A stretch of DNA of 64,000 nucleotides from Agapetus fuscipes (GCA_951799405.1 OX637337.1:3596001-3660000), one strand, 5' to 3'. Positions 50,803 through 61,512 are shown, counted from the first letter of the stretch. Notes: generated from the letters alone by a model not told the origin. Program-made: numbers and translations.

Positions 50803-51190
50803 CGATAATGAGAATAAAACAGCACAGGGTTGTAACTGGCAATTGATGAATCACGGGGTCTCGAATGTTGGTAGCTATCGACTTTTCGAGTGGCGTTTCC
50901 ATAAACGTCGAGTGCATTTTCGACAAACACCGAGTCGCTCGAGTATTGACTGACGCACTCAAATTTGAATCGAAAAGTACATAAAAATATTGTCGAATGG
51001 CGTAGGGGGAGCTAGAGTGCTTACCGAGTAGTCGACACTCGATCGCTATTGGCTGAAATTCGCAAACAAAAATCCTGCAAAATTATTTTTTACAAATGGC
51101 ACCCGAGAACTTTCATTAATATTGTATTTCATACAATCTATTGCAATTAAAAACGAGTTCTTATTTTTTAAATTTATTCTGGCTTAGATT
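50803..51190. other. Unassigned
   Basis: Nothing recognised; repeated TCGACTTTTCGAGT-like words near 50,880-50,950. Confidence 0.4.
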
Positions 51191-51194
51191 AGGA

Positions 51195-51445
51195 AGGGAA
51201 TGAAAGAAATATGTAATGATCGAAAACAATGGTTGTTGAGCTGTAATGATGGTGGTTTGAGATTTTTAATTTTGAATTTTCGTTTTGACAGTAAATTTTT
51301 CGAATACATACATTCCTTGACTTATAGTGTTGGTATGAGGCTGACTCCATACTGTAAAAAATGTGTCACTTTGCCAATGTCACCCCTGTTTCAGGGAAGG
51401 TCAGAAATGTTGAAGGGTGTATTAAAGGTTTGGAAGATTTAAGCA
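51195..51445 (+). mobile_element. LINE-A: ORF2 last codons plus UTR
   Basis: MKEICNDRKQWLLSCNDGG and stop, then AT-rich spacer and the LINE-A repeat from CCTTGACTTATAGTG to GAAGGGTGTATTAAAGG; the tail third is lost. Confidence 0.8.
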
Positions 51446-52255
51446 TTAGAATATTTTTGCTACAATTATTTTGTTCTACAGATTTTTTTTGCGTTTCAGA
51501 TTTTTAATCAACGTCAAACTGAATATCATAAATATGTTATGTATAACCCCATAGCTAAGAATAGGCATGGAGAAATTACCAGGAACGTGCACAGCATTTC
51601 AAGCATGGGTAGGCAAATATTATTATTCCTGGCAGATCAGTAATTAATCAATTGTACAAAACTGCGCACTCTCACGTGCGTAAGATTTAAGGAATTCTGA
51701 AGTTTAAAATCACTACAGATCATTCTTCAATTCAATTCAAGATTCTTTCAAAATGTAAAATGGTTTCGCTTCTGAAATTTACCTACAATAAAATGGTCAT
51801 TCGGCATGTACCGAAATCATAAAATAAATAAGGGAGGCCATATTCAAAATCACAAATATAGGGGTGTTTATGTGCACGCACATTGTCTCCTGCCCCCCGT
51901 CATATAATACTTCACAACTCTCTCCTCCCACTCCCATGGCAACCAAACGATCATCCGATATTTTAATTAAATACCCAACAACCCCTAGTGACGTCACAAC
52001 TCATAACGGGTTGGACAGTGTGGGGAGGGGGGAGGGGGGGGGGGTGAGCCCTCCCAAAAATACCTACGAGGCTTAAATTACGGGGGGGAGGAAGTATGTG
52101 AATCATACCTACGTATCCATAAAATGGACTAGGTCCAAATTTTGATTTTTTTTTTTTTATCGGCTGGCAAACGTAATAAGTTTCTGTGACAACGGTCCTT
52201 AGCGAATAGCGACCAATGATAAAGTGTTTGCTTGTTTTTATCATGGTAGCCCGGT
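51446..52255. other. Unassigned, with a G-rich tract
   Basis: 52,018-52,048 carries several runs of 3-11 G (GGGGAGGGGGGAGG then an 11-G run). 52,081-52,092 adds another. No gene seen. Confidence 0.5.
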
Positions 52256-52257
52256 TG

Positions 52258-52345
52258 TATAAACGCAACTAAGCTACACATATAGTGTAACTTCTTGCCG
52301 CGTTATCCCCGAAGGGGTCGCATGTGGCGAGTTGAACCTATTTAC
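52258..52345 (-). mobile_element. SINE-2 3-prime end only
   Basis: AAACGCAACTAAGCTACAC, TGTAACTTCTTGCCGCG and GGGTCGCATGTGGCG; cut at about 52,345. Confidence 0.85.
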
Positions 52346-52489
52346 GTACGATGTCACATTTTTAATCTATGGAATTAATGCTTATCTATATTTTAAGTCA
52401 CAATTGGCCAAAAGCAAGTTAGTATCTGTATTTCTATCCCAATTTTATTAAAAACCAATATCAATTGTCACTCTCTTTCAGTTTCTAAA
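52346..52489. other. Unassigned
   Basis: Nothing recognised. Confidence 0.4.
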
Positions 52490-52660
52490 AACAAAGGTAA
52501 CACAAAACTACGCAGCTAACAGCTCGGCTACAAATGATCAGGATATCAATCTGCACATCATCAACACCCACACCTCTGCTGCACTTCAGCAAGTGTCATA
52601 GGCATTTAGCTTCTCTTAAATCTGGCGTGTCTTTCGAACAAAATTCCTTAAAAAAACACT
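52490..52660 (+). mobile_element. LINE-E 3-prime end
   Basis: Similar to the minus-strand LINE-E at 59,240-59,400: GCTAACAGCTCGGC, GATCAGGATATCAATC, CACCTCTGCTGCACTTCAGC, AAGTGTCATAG, GTCTTTCGAACAAAATTCC and a short A run. The shared part with SINE-1 tails starts at CACCTCTGC. Confidence 0.6.
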
Positions 52661-53379
52661 CAATTGTATTACGGCAACAACTAATTGCCTGTATTGAAAT
52701 TTCGCCTCTGGAATTTATATCTTTTTTTTTCAGATTATTTGAATTAACAAAGAGTTATACAAGTAAAAATACATAAATTAAGTTGTAATTAAGTATAATG
52801 CCATTCTATTTTTGACTTTAGGTAATTCAGATAATTCCTAGATAGATACCTACAATGTGATTTCTAAGTCAATAGAATTCAGCTTCATAATCGATGCGGT
52901 TGCTGTGTTTGTTTTGGACCAAATATTGAACAAACTTCATACAAATCACGGCAATATTGTGATCCTGTAATACGAGTGAAGCAAAGGCGAGATTTTACAA
53001 TCAGGTGAGATATACTCGTATCGCACGACATGATTCGAATTGCCCTCCCCAATTTTTCAAATCAAGTTTTTTTTTGTATTTGAGCTTTGGACATAAGATA
53101 TTGAAGGTTTATTCTTACGTTAATAATAGTTTCAAAATTTCATCAAAAACAACTCTCAAAGATAATTGAAATACAAATTTCATAGTATCATACCGACACT
53201 TTTTGGTTGAAAAAAGTTAAAATCACTAAAAAAAAGAAAACTTAATTTATAACGGTGTTGTTCACGCACAGCAAATCCATGGCTTATCCGCAGCCTATCG
53301 TGATTTTTTCATACAAAAAACCGTAGAGCAGCTATAGATAAAATGTTTTTCTTTAATGCATTATTTATGTGATGAGTGT
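52661..53379. other. Unassigned
   Basis: AT-rich; nothing recognised. Confidence 0.4.
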
Positions 53380-53381
53380 TT

Positions 53382-53575
53382 CTTGACTAAATAAATTGGT
53401 ATGAGGCTGACCCCCATGCTTTAAAAACTTGGTTCACTTTTGCCAATGCCACATCTGTTTCAGAGATAGGCGACAGGAGTTTCAAGGATCAAACAAAGTT
53501 TTTTTTTGTAAGTACACATGCATGACTTATGAGCCTCAATTGTCAATGTATCTTTGCCACTTAGATTAAAGATGG
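53382..53575 (+). mobile_element. LINE-A 3-prime end, decayed
   Basis: TTCTTGACTAAATAAATTGG to TTTGCCACTTAGATTAAAG. Confidence 0.75.
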
Positions 53576-53692
53576 AGAATATATGAGAAATTAAATAATA
53601 TTATCATGTAGGTAGTGGTCACATTCAACGTTCATATTAAATGCATGCCCACAGACAGGCACATCTAGGTTCACGCCTACAAATTCTGCATG

Positions 53693-53943
53693 TCGCACAT
53701 TTAATAATAAAGAGAAATAACTCGAAAATTGGGAAAATCGAGATTTTGTAATAAAACGCAAGAACAATGCGAGAAGAATAGGTAGAATGCGACAGCCGTT
53801 CAATTTGGACGAATATGACCGAGATAAAACATCGGCCGCCTTTTTCATCCCATACAAAAGTTGTACTGGTTGTCTGAACTTTAAACGTGATTTCCCAACA
53901 TTCATGTTTTTTGAGTTATTGCTCTTTATTATTAAACGTGCGA
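53693..53943. mobile_element. MITE-1, 251 bp
   Basis: TCGCACATTTAATAATAAAG to CTTTATTATTAAACGTGCGA; ATGT on both sides (or TG inside the terminal T/A). Core like the other two copies. Confidence 0.9.
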
Positions 53944-54024
53944 TGTGTGCATACAAAAAAAAAAACTCAAATGAACATAAACCTTGCACCTCCTGCCGCC
54001 TTTTCCTGAAACGGGGTGACATTG

Positions 54025-54377
54025 ATGGTCCACAAAGCTTTATTTGGAAAAACACCCAAATATCTCGCTGATTTAATCAAACTAGTCACCCTCGGCAAAA
54101 AAAGCCTTACACTGCGCTCGGCTGAGACTGGAGCCAAATCAAGGATTGCAGAACCTATAAGAAGAGTCAACACAATATTTGGAGAGCGTGCATTTGCAGT
54201 TGCTGGCCCTCTGGCCTGGAACCACCTGCCACATCATGTGAGAGAGCTAGAGGACCATGGAAAGTTCCGGGATGCACTGAAGACAAGCAAATTTCTGGCA
54301 TCGTTTGGACCAGCACCCTTGGAGTGACTACATCACGAAACGGCGCTATAAAGAAATCATCAACTCATCATCATCAT
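54025..54377 (+). mobile_element. LINE-D 3-prime end with CATTG duplication
   Basis: The open frame encodes FGKTPKYLADLIKL, SLTLRSAETGAKSR, RRVNTIFGERAFAVAGPLAW, NHLPHHVREL, KFRDALKTSKFLASF and APLE-stop. UTR CATCACGAAACGGCGC, tail (ATC)n. CATTG at 54,020-54,024 and 54,378-54,382. The C-terminal W-N-H-L-P region is typical of CR1/L2-type ORF2. Confidence 0.85.
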
Positions 54378-54447
54378 CATTGGCAAAAGTGAACCAATTT
54401 TTACAGCACGGGGGGTCAGCCTCATACCAACCTATCAGTCAAGGAAC

Positions 54448-54807
54448 ACAATAATGAAACAATACTGAAATGCAATCATGAAAAATCTCGAACATTTCAA
54501 GAATCGACCGCCGCGCTTTTGCGAATTTCGCAATATTATGCATATTACACTGTTTGTTTCGCTAATCCATTAGAGCGCGCGCTTTTGCCAGTAACAGCGA
54601 GCACTCATTGGATACGGCCCTCCTCTATATCTCTGTCCGAATGCCAATAAAGCTTATAGCCACTGCATTCTGTGCTGTCACTCTGCTGACGAGTCTACCA
54701 CACATGCATTGTCAAATTTACGAAGGGGATTAGAGAATATGTACCCAACGCTTCACAGTACAAACCTCCCAAAACTTTGTCTAAAAATCATACAACGATT
54801 TTTTATC
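54448..54807. other. Unassigned
   Basis: Nothing recognised. Confidence 0.4.
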
Positions 54808-54811
54808 TTCT

Positions 54812-54985
54812 TGTTGGTATGCGGCTGACCATCCATGCTGTAGAAAATGGTTCACTTTGCCAATGTCACTCCTGTTTCAGGGAAGGTCGGCTAGAGTTGC
54901 AGGGTGTATGTTTATTTGAGATTTGCGTTTTTATTTTGTAGGTTCACATGCAGCATGTGTAAGCGTGAACTTATACGTACCTATA
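54812..54985 (+). mobile_element. LINE-A 3-prime end, both ends clipped
   Basis: TTGTTGGTATGCGGCTGACC to AAGCGTGAACTTATACG. Confidence 0.75.
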
Positions 54986-55189
54986 CGTATTATTATTTCG
55001 TATTATGTGTATCATTATTCACGCTACTCGTGATATAGCAACAATCCCACAAGGAGTGCCACCCGAGGTATGCTATTAGCTTCAGTAACATCGAACCATT
55101 TACTTTTAGAGTCATGGGCACGCCTCTGACCTAGAGGTTCTTGTTTTGTCGTGCCGTTGCTTTCACTTCACGGGAAGGCCTTTCGCCAC

Positions 55190-55372
55190 TTGAGAAAATA
55201 TATAGCTTTGCATGAGCGTCCATGTGCTGTGGGTCCCTCTGACACATACATACAGGACGGGTACGAGGAGGGTTTGAGCATACTCGTACCTGCTTGTGAA
55301 AATGCATTAAATATGAATCCCCAACTTTACTTATCTTTGCAACTTAGATTAGAGTAGATTAGATTGGTCCGT
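55190..55372 (+). mobile_element. LINE-A UTR variant
   Basis: AGCGTCCATGTGCTGTGG and CCCTCTGACACATACAT precede the usual GCTTGTGAAAATGCATTAAA and TTTGCAACTTAGATTAGAG. The variant block also occurs at about 13,995-14,040. Confidence 0.7.
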
Positions 55373-55412
55373 AGTCTAGTAGTTGACACCACAGACTCGT
55401 ATTCGAAAGGCC
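55365..55412 (+). mobile_element. SINE-1 head fragment
   Basis: GGTCCGTAGTCTAGTAGTTG and ACTCGTATTCGAAAGG only. Confidence 0.6.
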
Positions 55413-55414
55413 AT

Positions 55415-55938
55415 AATCTCTAATCTACATATAATCAAGGTGTAAAGGTGTATTAATATTTAAATTTCATATAAAATGCATGCCCACAAATATACATGTG
55501 TAAGTTTCTGTTTTTATTTCTTTCTGCATGTTAGTGTATCCTACCGCCATTCTACTAGGGGTGATCGGTACCTCCGCAGATGCGTCTTCTCTTTTGTCCT
55601 TGCATATCTCTTTCCTCTCTTCAACTTTCATCACTTTTTTCATCCATACTCTTCTCTTATTCTCACTCTGAAGGTTTCTTTTGCAATCTCACCTATTTGG
55701 TCTATCCATTCCTTTTTTGGTATTCGCCTTCAACACTTTCCTCTAACATTTCCTCCGTACACATTCTTCGTTAGTCGTTCATCATCCATTCTTTGAAGAT
55801 GTCCGAATCATCTTATTGTGATATTACATAAACCCTGCAACATTTGCTTACCTTCCATGAAATGGGGGTACATTGGAAAAGTCAATCATTTTTTACAATA
55901 TGGGTGGTCAGCCTCATACTAACCCATAAGTCAAGGAA
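55415..55938 (-). mobile_element. LINE-A 3-prime end split by LINE-B
   Basis: 55,415-55,510 (TAATCTCTAATC, ATGCATGCCCACAAAT) and 55,828-55,938 (TAAACCCTGCAACATTTGC to CCATAAGTCAAGGAAC). Confidence 0.75.
55540..55827 (-). mobile_element. LINE-B-like 3-prime end
   Basis: Minus frame with breaks: SVDDERLTKNV-like, GNVRGKCxR, KGMDRPNR, then the CKDKREDASAEVP end. AGTGTATCCTACCGCC at 55,537 corresponds to the LINE-B UTR. Sequence diverges by many substitutions from 23,406-23,753. Confidence 0.65.
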
Positions 55939-55944
55939 CAGGCC

Positions 55945-56365
55945 ATGAGTTCAATTCCCGGGGAAGCACAAAAAATATTGTTGAGAAGAAAATTCATTTT
56001 TTTTACCATAGCCTCAAATAAATTGGATCTAGCTTAAGAATTAGCGCTTTTTAGCGACGACAAAGCTCGCAAATAGTAGGTCAATGGTTCAGTTGGTATA
56101 ATGCTCACATCTCATGCCAGAGGATTAGGGTTCGATCCTTACTTAAGGTGTCATAATTTATTTCCCGTTGCGGTGTTTATTTTAAAGCCAAAAATAAAAT
56201 ATCAGCATGGTTCACTCTACCGTATTAAGATCTGATAACGTGTGCAATCGGGAGCTTGGAATTTCCCAACACTTCAACTGTAGTAGTTAGCGTAAATGTG
56301 GTCCCCTTACCTGTAAAAATATATAGGTTTTACTTCTTCGGGAACAATGCTGTAAGAATCTTTAT
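55945..56365 (+). mobile_element. SINE-1/SINE-2 dimer, diverged
   Basis: SINE-1 B box GAGTTCAATTCCCGG, body decayed, GCGACGACAAAGCTCGCAAA, then SINE-2 head GGTCAATGGTTCAGTTGGTA and AGGGTTCGATCC, body and end GGAACAATGCTGTAAG. Confidence 0.75.
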
Positions 56366-56629
56366 TGCGAGTTTTTGTACATTTTTTTGGGTCAATCTAA
56401 GCTTCCAAAAATAGGATGCACCTTATTGTTTGAGAGTCTATGGTTCAGAGCATGCAATAGATTCACTGATATTTAATTCTGGGCTGAAGCTCGGATCATC
56501 CCTGTTTGTTTTATGCTGGAGAGATATCCCCAATCGATAATATTCATTGTATAAATAGACACTCGGTGCTATTTCAGTTTCGCTATGATTACAAAATTAT
56601 ATAAGTACTTGCATCTATGCATACATATT
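56366..56629. other. Unassigned
   Basis: Nothing recognised. Confidence 0.4.
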
Positions 56630-57130
56630 GCAACTAAGCTACACAGTAGTGTAACTTCTTGCCGCGTTATATCTAAACGGATAGGTATGCCTTGTCTTAT
56701 AGGTTGGTATGAGGCTGACCACCCATGCTTCAAGAGAATGGCTCTCATTGTACATTTGAGGTTTGGTTTTTAATCTGTAAATACACTTGCAGCATTTGTA
56801 AGCGCAAATATAGGCGTGTCTGTGTGTGGGCATGCATTAATATGAATTTTAAATGTTTATATATTTGCGACTTAAACTATATATTGTAGATAAGGTATAT
56901 AGTGTGGCAAGTGAAATCTATTTATTTTCATAAGTAAAGAGACCAGTCTAACGCCAACTATTTAATTTTACACAATAGTTTTTTTGTTCGCAAGGCAGTT
57001 CTTGTAAAGGCTGAGTAAACCTTGTCGGTACTGTGATTTGGGCTTGACAAAGACGTCGACGAGAAATCACGTTTGACACCCATGATGGGATTCGAACCCT
57101 TACCATCTGGCGTAGAATGAAAGCTTTCTT
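56630..57130 (-). mobile_element. SINE-2 split by a LINE-A end
   Basis: Tail side CAACTAAGCTACACAGTAG, CTTCTTGCCGCGTTAT (56,630-56,685) and body/head 56,898-57,130 (TGTAAAGGCTGAGTAAACC, GATGGGATTCGAACCC). Confidence 0.8.
56690..56897 (+). mobile_element. LINE-A 3-prime end inside SINE-2
   Basis: CCTTGTCTTATAGGTTGG to TTGCGACTTAAACTATATA. Confidence 0.8.
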
Positions 57131-57139
57131 ACATATTTG

Positions 57140-57275
57140 TTTATCACATGCTGAAAAAAAACATATCTCAAATGGACATAAACTCTGTAACTCTTGTCGC
57201 TTTCAATGTGACAGGAGTAACATTGACAAAGTAAACGATATGGGAATTTAACCTCCTACCAACCAATAATTAAAA
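57140..57275 (-). mobile_element. LINE-A 3-prime end, decayed
   Basis: CATATCTCAAATGGACATAA to TACCAACCAATAATT. Confidence 0.65.
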
Positions 57276-58090
57276 TATCAAAATAAATTTTATACATTTA
57301 ACCATATAAGAAGAGAAAATGTAAAAAAAAAAACAATTCAGATTTCGAATTTTCTTACCTTCGCATCTATGGAGTGATCGCTACCGACACACACATATAA
57401 ATTTCTATACCAATTTTGGTGACCCAAATTTAGTCTGAATCCAAAATGGTTTTCATCAAGCACACACAAAAAAATCATTCCTACCAGAAAAAGGGTGATT
57501 TGCATGTGTGTGTGACAGATATGAAATTGGTATATGATCCCTTAAAAAAAGAGGGGGTCTTTTTATACCAACCCCTCGGGGCCAAGAGTGGAATTTTTTG
57601 CGAAAGGGTTGTACGAGCATTGGGACAAACCTTGCCCTCTCTTTTGTATATAGGGGGCACCCTAAAAATGCATTATATCCTGTATTGTTTGTCTTTATAC
57701 GAGTACTAGAATAATGCATGTAAAAAATATCGGGCTTAAAATTTTAACCCTTAGATGAGTATATTCTTTATAACGTTTTTTTAAAAAGAATCGTATAATT
57801 ACAACTGAAAAAATATTTGTACAAACTCATCTTTAATTGTAGTCGCAAAGATATATTAACATGTAAGATCCATTGATATATATCTAAAAAAGTATATAAA
57901 ACAAAGAAAAAATTAAGAAAATCGATGAAACTGTAGTACACGTAGAATGAAAAAAAAAAGTTTTTTTTGTAAATGAATGTTTTTTTTTACTCGAAATAAA
58001 AACCCTTTGCCGCAAACATTGCAAATCAACGCATTCTTTTCATCCAAATTCATAAAAAAAAAAACCTTTAATCTCTCCTTTTATTGATAA
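57276..58090. other. Unassigned
   Basis: Open frames in 57,446-57,719 on both strands overlap each other and show no family hallmark. A LINE-A tail relic (GTCGCAAAGATATATTAAC) lies at 57,842-57,870. Confidence 0.4.
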
Positions 58091-58092
58091 GG

Positions 58093-58190
58093 AGTTTTAG
58101 GCTTACAAGGCCGGCTGATGATGCTGGAGAGATGTTTTCCGGGATCTGTTGTCGTGGTTTGTGGGAGCTGGATCTTTCGTCCATGTCTGC
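58093..58190 (+). mobile_element. Penelope-like end relic
   Basis: TTTTAGGCTTACAAGGCCGG and TTTTCCGGGATCTGTTG, GTCGTGGTTTG run parallel to the fragment at 16,650-16,710 (TTTAGGCTTTCACGGCCGG, GGTTCCGGGTTTTGACC). Confidence 0.45.
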
Positions 58191-58444
58191 AATAGGCTTC
58201 TTTAGCGTGAAAGTGCAATGATGAAGATGATTATTTTTATCTATTGAGTGAGGTTTGTAAAATATGTATTTTTGTACAAAATAATACCTACTCTTGTACG
58301 GTGTCTCTATTTATTTTTCTCATTTCGCAGATAAATTAGCAACCAATAAGAAAATTCTGTCGTACATTTCATTAACACGACAATTTTTGGCGCCAACAAG
58401 TTGAATAAACAAATTCTATTTATGTGTTGACATTTTGCTCCCCC

Positions 58445-58682
58445 AGTTCTTGTTTGCCGTATAGACCAATTCTGTCAAACGTGACTTTTTAATGCAGTTG
58501 TCTTATGAATCAAATTCTACACAATCTGAGCCAAGAAAAAACGTAAAACTCGATAATGTGTGAGTTGTTTTAAATATTTTTAAAATCAATTTCATGTTTT
58601 CATCAGACACATTGGTCCAGTACACATGTAAACATTGCTCATATAAAATAAGCTGAATGGTCTATACGGTAAACAAGAACTA
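58445..58682. mobile_element. MITE-6: 238-bp element, 24-bp inverted ends
   Basis: AGTTCTTGTTTGCCGTATAG on the left and CTATACGGTAAACAAGAACT on the right, one mismatch; interior AT-rich without coding. Confidence 0.7.
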
Positions 58683-58887
58683 AGGCAGCGATTTGTACAA
58701 ATTTGACAAATACATGCCGGGCTAGAAGTGTCAACAGAATTATTCAATGTTCATATGACGCGCCAAATGAGTCGCTAACAAGAAAAAATGTCAGCTGTTC
58801 TAAAAAGACAATAGCAAAATTATGAGAAGGCTTATTTAAAAAGAAAAAAACAAGAGTTTTATTTTCACAAATTGATTATTAATTATT

Positions 58888-59132
58888 CCTTGACTTATAG
58901 GTTGGTATGAGGCTGACCACCCATACTGTAAAAAATGGTTCACTTTGCCAATGTCACCCCTGTGTCAGGGAAGGTCGGCAAAAGTCGTGGGGCTTATGTT
59001 CATTTGAGGTTTGGATTTTATTTGTAAGTACACAGTCAGCATTTGTAAGCGCAAACTACACGTGTTGGTTTGTGGGCATACATCTGAGAGCTTTAAATGA
59101 ATATATCCTTGCAACTTAGATTATGGATTATT
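58888..59132 (+). mobile_element. LINE-A 3-prime end copy
   Basis: TTCCTTGACTTATAGG to CTTGCAACTTAGATTATGG; complete short copy, near-identical to 20,383-20,636 in reverse. Confidence 0.9.
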
Positions 59133-59239
59133 ATAGAGCATTTATTTAATCTCAAATACTTTCGACTTGCTTCCGTCATTTTCAAGAGGAGACCAACAAC
59201 CTTATTGACGAATGCATGTTTTTTAAATTAATTGATTTT

Positions 59240-59535
59240 TTAAATGAATCCTGTGCGGGAGACTCATTATATTTCAGAGACTCTAGGAGTATGTGACACT
59301 TGTTGTAGTCGTTGTTTGTGGCGGTTGATGTCCTGATCCTTTGTTGCAGGGATGTTAGCTGCGTTGTGTTGTGTTGCGTGGGTTTTGTTTTGAGACATTG
59401 AATGCAAGTAGCAATTAATTCTGGTTTTGGATACGGCAAGGTTAAATTGGGGTGGAAAAACAGATACCGGTAACTCGTTCCATAAGCGGGCAGTTTGGCA
59501 AAGGAATGAGTCGTGAAAACACCAAGTTCTCATAG
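59240..59535 (-). mobile_element. LINE-E ORF2 end and 3-prime UTR
   Basis: Minus frame 59,533-59,267: RTWCFHDSFLCQTARLWNEL, PVSVFPPQFNL, KTRINCYLHSM and a stop. W-N-E-L-P is the C-terminal block of a Jockey/CR1-group ORF2. The last codons and UTR (CAACAAGTGTCACATACTCC, GAGTCTCCCGCACAGGATTC, A-rich end) are what SINE-1 copies at 9,875 and 16,129 carry as their tail. Confidence 0.75.
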
Positions 59536-59604
59536 TTTTGATATCGACTTCAGTTGCCCGAGTTGCCCTTGTTATGACGAGAACAGGAGGTATAATAAAT
59601 TTTA

Positions 59605-59655
59605 ACGAACCTTAAATGCTTATATATTTTTGCAACTCAGGTTATATATTGCATT
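59605..59655 (+). mobile_element. LINE-A tail fragment
   Basis: AACCTTAAATGCTTATATA, TTTTGCAACTCAGGTTATA. Confidence 0.5.
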
Positions 59656-59859
59656 TAGATTTTGATCAAGAAGAAGAGAAAGAAGTGTATGTGAAAGATA
59701 CACCAATTAGGGGTTGAAACCCATCTAGGATTTGTACGTATGCGGGAGGGTTGACGAGATTTCGCCGGCTTGGGGTCTCTTACCCCGCAGATGCCTTTTA
59801 GGGAAGTTTAACCCTAAACCCTGCATATGCATTAATATAATCATGCAGTAAGGGTGAGG
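59656..59859. other. Unassigned
   Basis: Nothing recognised. Confidence 0.4.
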
Positions 59860-60173
59860 GTTCCACAATAAATCGGTCATAGACAGCTCTTCCACAGACA
59901 AAACGGCCAAACGACTTTTCGGTCAACGATATTTCGGTTACAGACAACTTAGCTAAAGATAAGTTGTCAGCAGACACATTGGTCACACGACTTTTCTTCG
60001 AAGACATTTCGGTTACAGAAACTCGGCACAGACACATTGGTCAGGGACAATTTAGTCACAAGATAATATGTCCATAGGACTTTTCTGTCAACAATATTTT
60101 GGTCACATACAATATATATGTAGGTCCACAGACAGATCCATCACAGAAAACTACAATAAATTAAAACTACTTG

Positions 60174-60415
60174 ACCGGTCCGTAGTCTAGTGGTTAGCGC
60201 TTCGGACTCGTAAATGGAAGATTGTGGCTTCGAGTACCGACGGAGCACAAAAAATATACAATTTAGATTTTCAAATATGCTATTCGCTGGGTTGAAAAAT
60301 TCATTAACCTTTAGCAAAGACCCGGCTACCAAAGGTCCATACAGCCTAGCGACAACCAAGCTCGCAGAGGGCTGTTGAGGTGTGATTCAGATAAAAACAG
60401 CGCTCACCAAATATT
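60174..60415 (+). mobile_element. SINE-1, GAGGTGTGAT-type tail
   Basis: GACCGGTCCGTAGTCTAGTG, TGTGGCTTCGAGTACCG, body with an internal deletion around the GGGTCTTGC block, tail GAGGGCTGTTGAGGTGTG and AACAGCGCTCACC. Confidence 0.85.
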
Positions 60416-60429
60416 TGTTTCAGCCACGC

Positions 60430-60655
60430 CGTCAGATTTGCACAACTTTCAGAGACTGTGCTTTCTGTGCAGCGGGTCCAGTGGAGTGGAACGACTGCCA
60501 CCCGGAGTGAATAACTCAAAATCTGTGGGTGTATTTCGTGGAGCACTCAAGACACACCTTTTTTCAAAAATCTTATCCGTGATCGGAGACGGTCTTTGAG
60601 GTGTGACACGTACAAAAAGGTGCTCTCTTATCATTTTTAATTTAAAATAAAAAAA
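60430..60655 (+). pseudogene. LINE-D-like ORF2 end
   Basis: VERLPPGVNNSKSVGVFRG, ALKTHLFSKILSVIGDGL and stop at 60,599, then TTTGAGGTGTGACACGTAC and AAAAGGTGCTCTC. The UTR start resembles the second SINE-1 tail type. Confidence 0.65.
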
Positions 60656-60838
60656 GCCCTGAGATATATGTACATACAAAGGTTTTCGGAGCTCTAGTTT
60701 TATGTCATGAAGCTGTTTCAAATGTTGTTGACCGAAAAGTCATGTGAACGTATTGTCCATGACCGATGTTTCTGTGGACAAGTTTTCTGTGACCGCAATG
60801 CCGTTGAGCCAATAGTCACGTGGACGACCTGCGGTGTT

Positions 60839-60864
60839 TTTTTTTTTTTTTTTTTTTTTTTTTA
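60839..60864. repeat. T-run of about 26
   Basis: Read on the minus strand it is a poly(A) preceded by AACAATAAA, so it may be the 3-prime end of a polyadenylated insertion that includes LINE-F. Confidence 0.6.
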
Positions 60865-60904
60865 TTGTTTAAACAAGAATACAACAGCATTGAATATAAT
60901 TTTG

Positions 60905-61512
60905 TATACATATTCATAATATTCATAAGGTCTTTATTGTTTTTTATCAATATGTACAAAGTATTACAATAAAAATAAATTTTAAAAATCTAATTACAAT
61001 AAATACTCCCCAAAGTAAGCATAGCTTGTGTTTTGGGGAGGATTCCAACTTATCTTAACTTAAAATTAATCACTTAATAGATAAAAATCATAAAAAACAA
61101 AAGTAATATATACACCATTTAGTCATTTACTCAGCAAAAACAGAAAGACAAAAAATAAAATAAAATAACATAAAGAGGTAACATGTTTAAATAGAAAATA
61201 CAGAAATAGGGATTATACATATATACACACATGTAGATATATGAAAAAAATAACAAAAATAATAATGATAAGAATAATATACAAAAAACCAATCAAATAT
61301 AAACACTCAACTATTTACACCTCTTTCAAATATTTGCTGATCATGTACTTAATGGCCCTAGGATCTGCGTGCTTATCATGCTTATACCTGGAAAAAAGTG
61401 CATTGTACCACCTTACACCCAAATAATCGTAGTGATGTTGGCCGGTTGCTGTATTCTTTCTAGGAACTTTGATTAGAAGCGTTTCTATATATAAGATATT
61501 TTTTACAATTCA
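60905..61512 (-). mobile_element. LINE-F: ORF end plus 3-prime UTR
   Basis: Minus frame 61,512-61,334: LYIETLLIKVPRKNTATG, DYLGVRWYNALFSRYKHD, ADPRAIKYMISKYLKEV and stop. A W-Y-N-x-L block near the end is like that of CR1/Jockey-group ORF2. UTR 61,333-60,905 ends AATAAAGACCTTATG, near-identical to 27,841-28,252. Upstream of about 61,512 the frame is stopped, so this is a 5-prime truncated copy next to LINE-G. Confidence 0.8.

Larger units (their letters stand above)
53615..54447 (-). mobile_element. LINE-A 3-prime end carrying two insertions
   Basis: Pieces 53,615-53,692, 53,944-54,019 and 54,383-54,447 join into one LINE-A repeat in minus sense, from ATGCATGCCCACAGAC to ACCTATCAGTCAAGGAAC. 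Hosts MITE-1 and LINE-D. Confidence 0.8.
59860..60838. mobile_element. Second FB-like element, arms diverged, with two insertions
   Basis: Left arm 59,860-60,135 is a degenerate minus-sense run (CACACGACTTTTC, GACACATTGGTCA, CGGTTACAGA). Right arm 60,722-60,838 is plus-sense (GACCGAAAAGTCATGTGAAC, CCATGACCGATGTTTC, GTGGACAAGTTTTC). Unit length here is 16-20 bp. Between them lie SINE-1 and a LINE-D-like end. The arrangement matches 8,981-9,420. Confidence 0.5.

Noticed and set aside
57446..57719. Overlapping 87-aa ORFs on both strands as a gene
   Set aside because: No family hallmark, complementary frames of equal length, and a surrounding region of decayed repeats.
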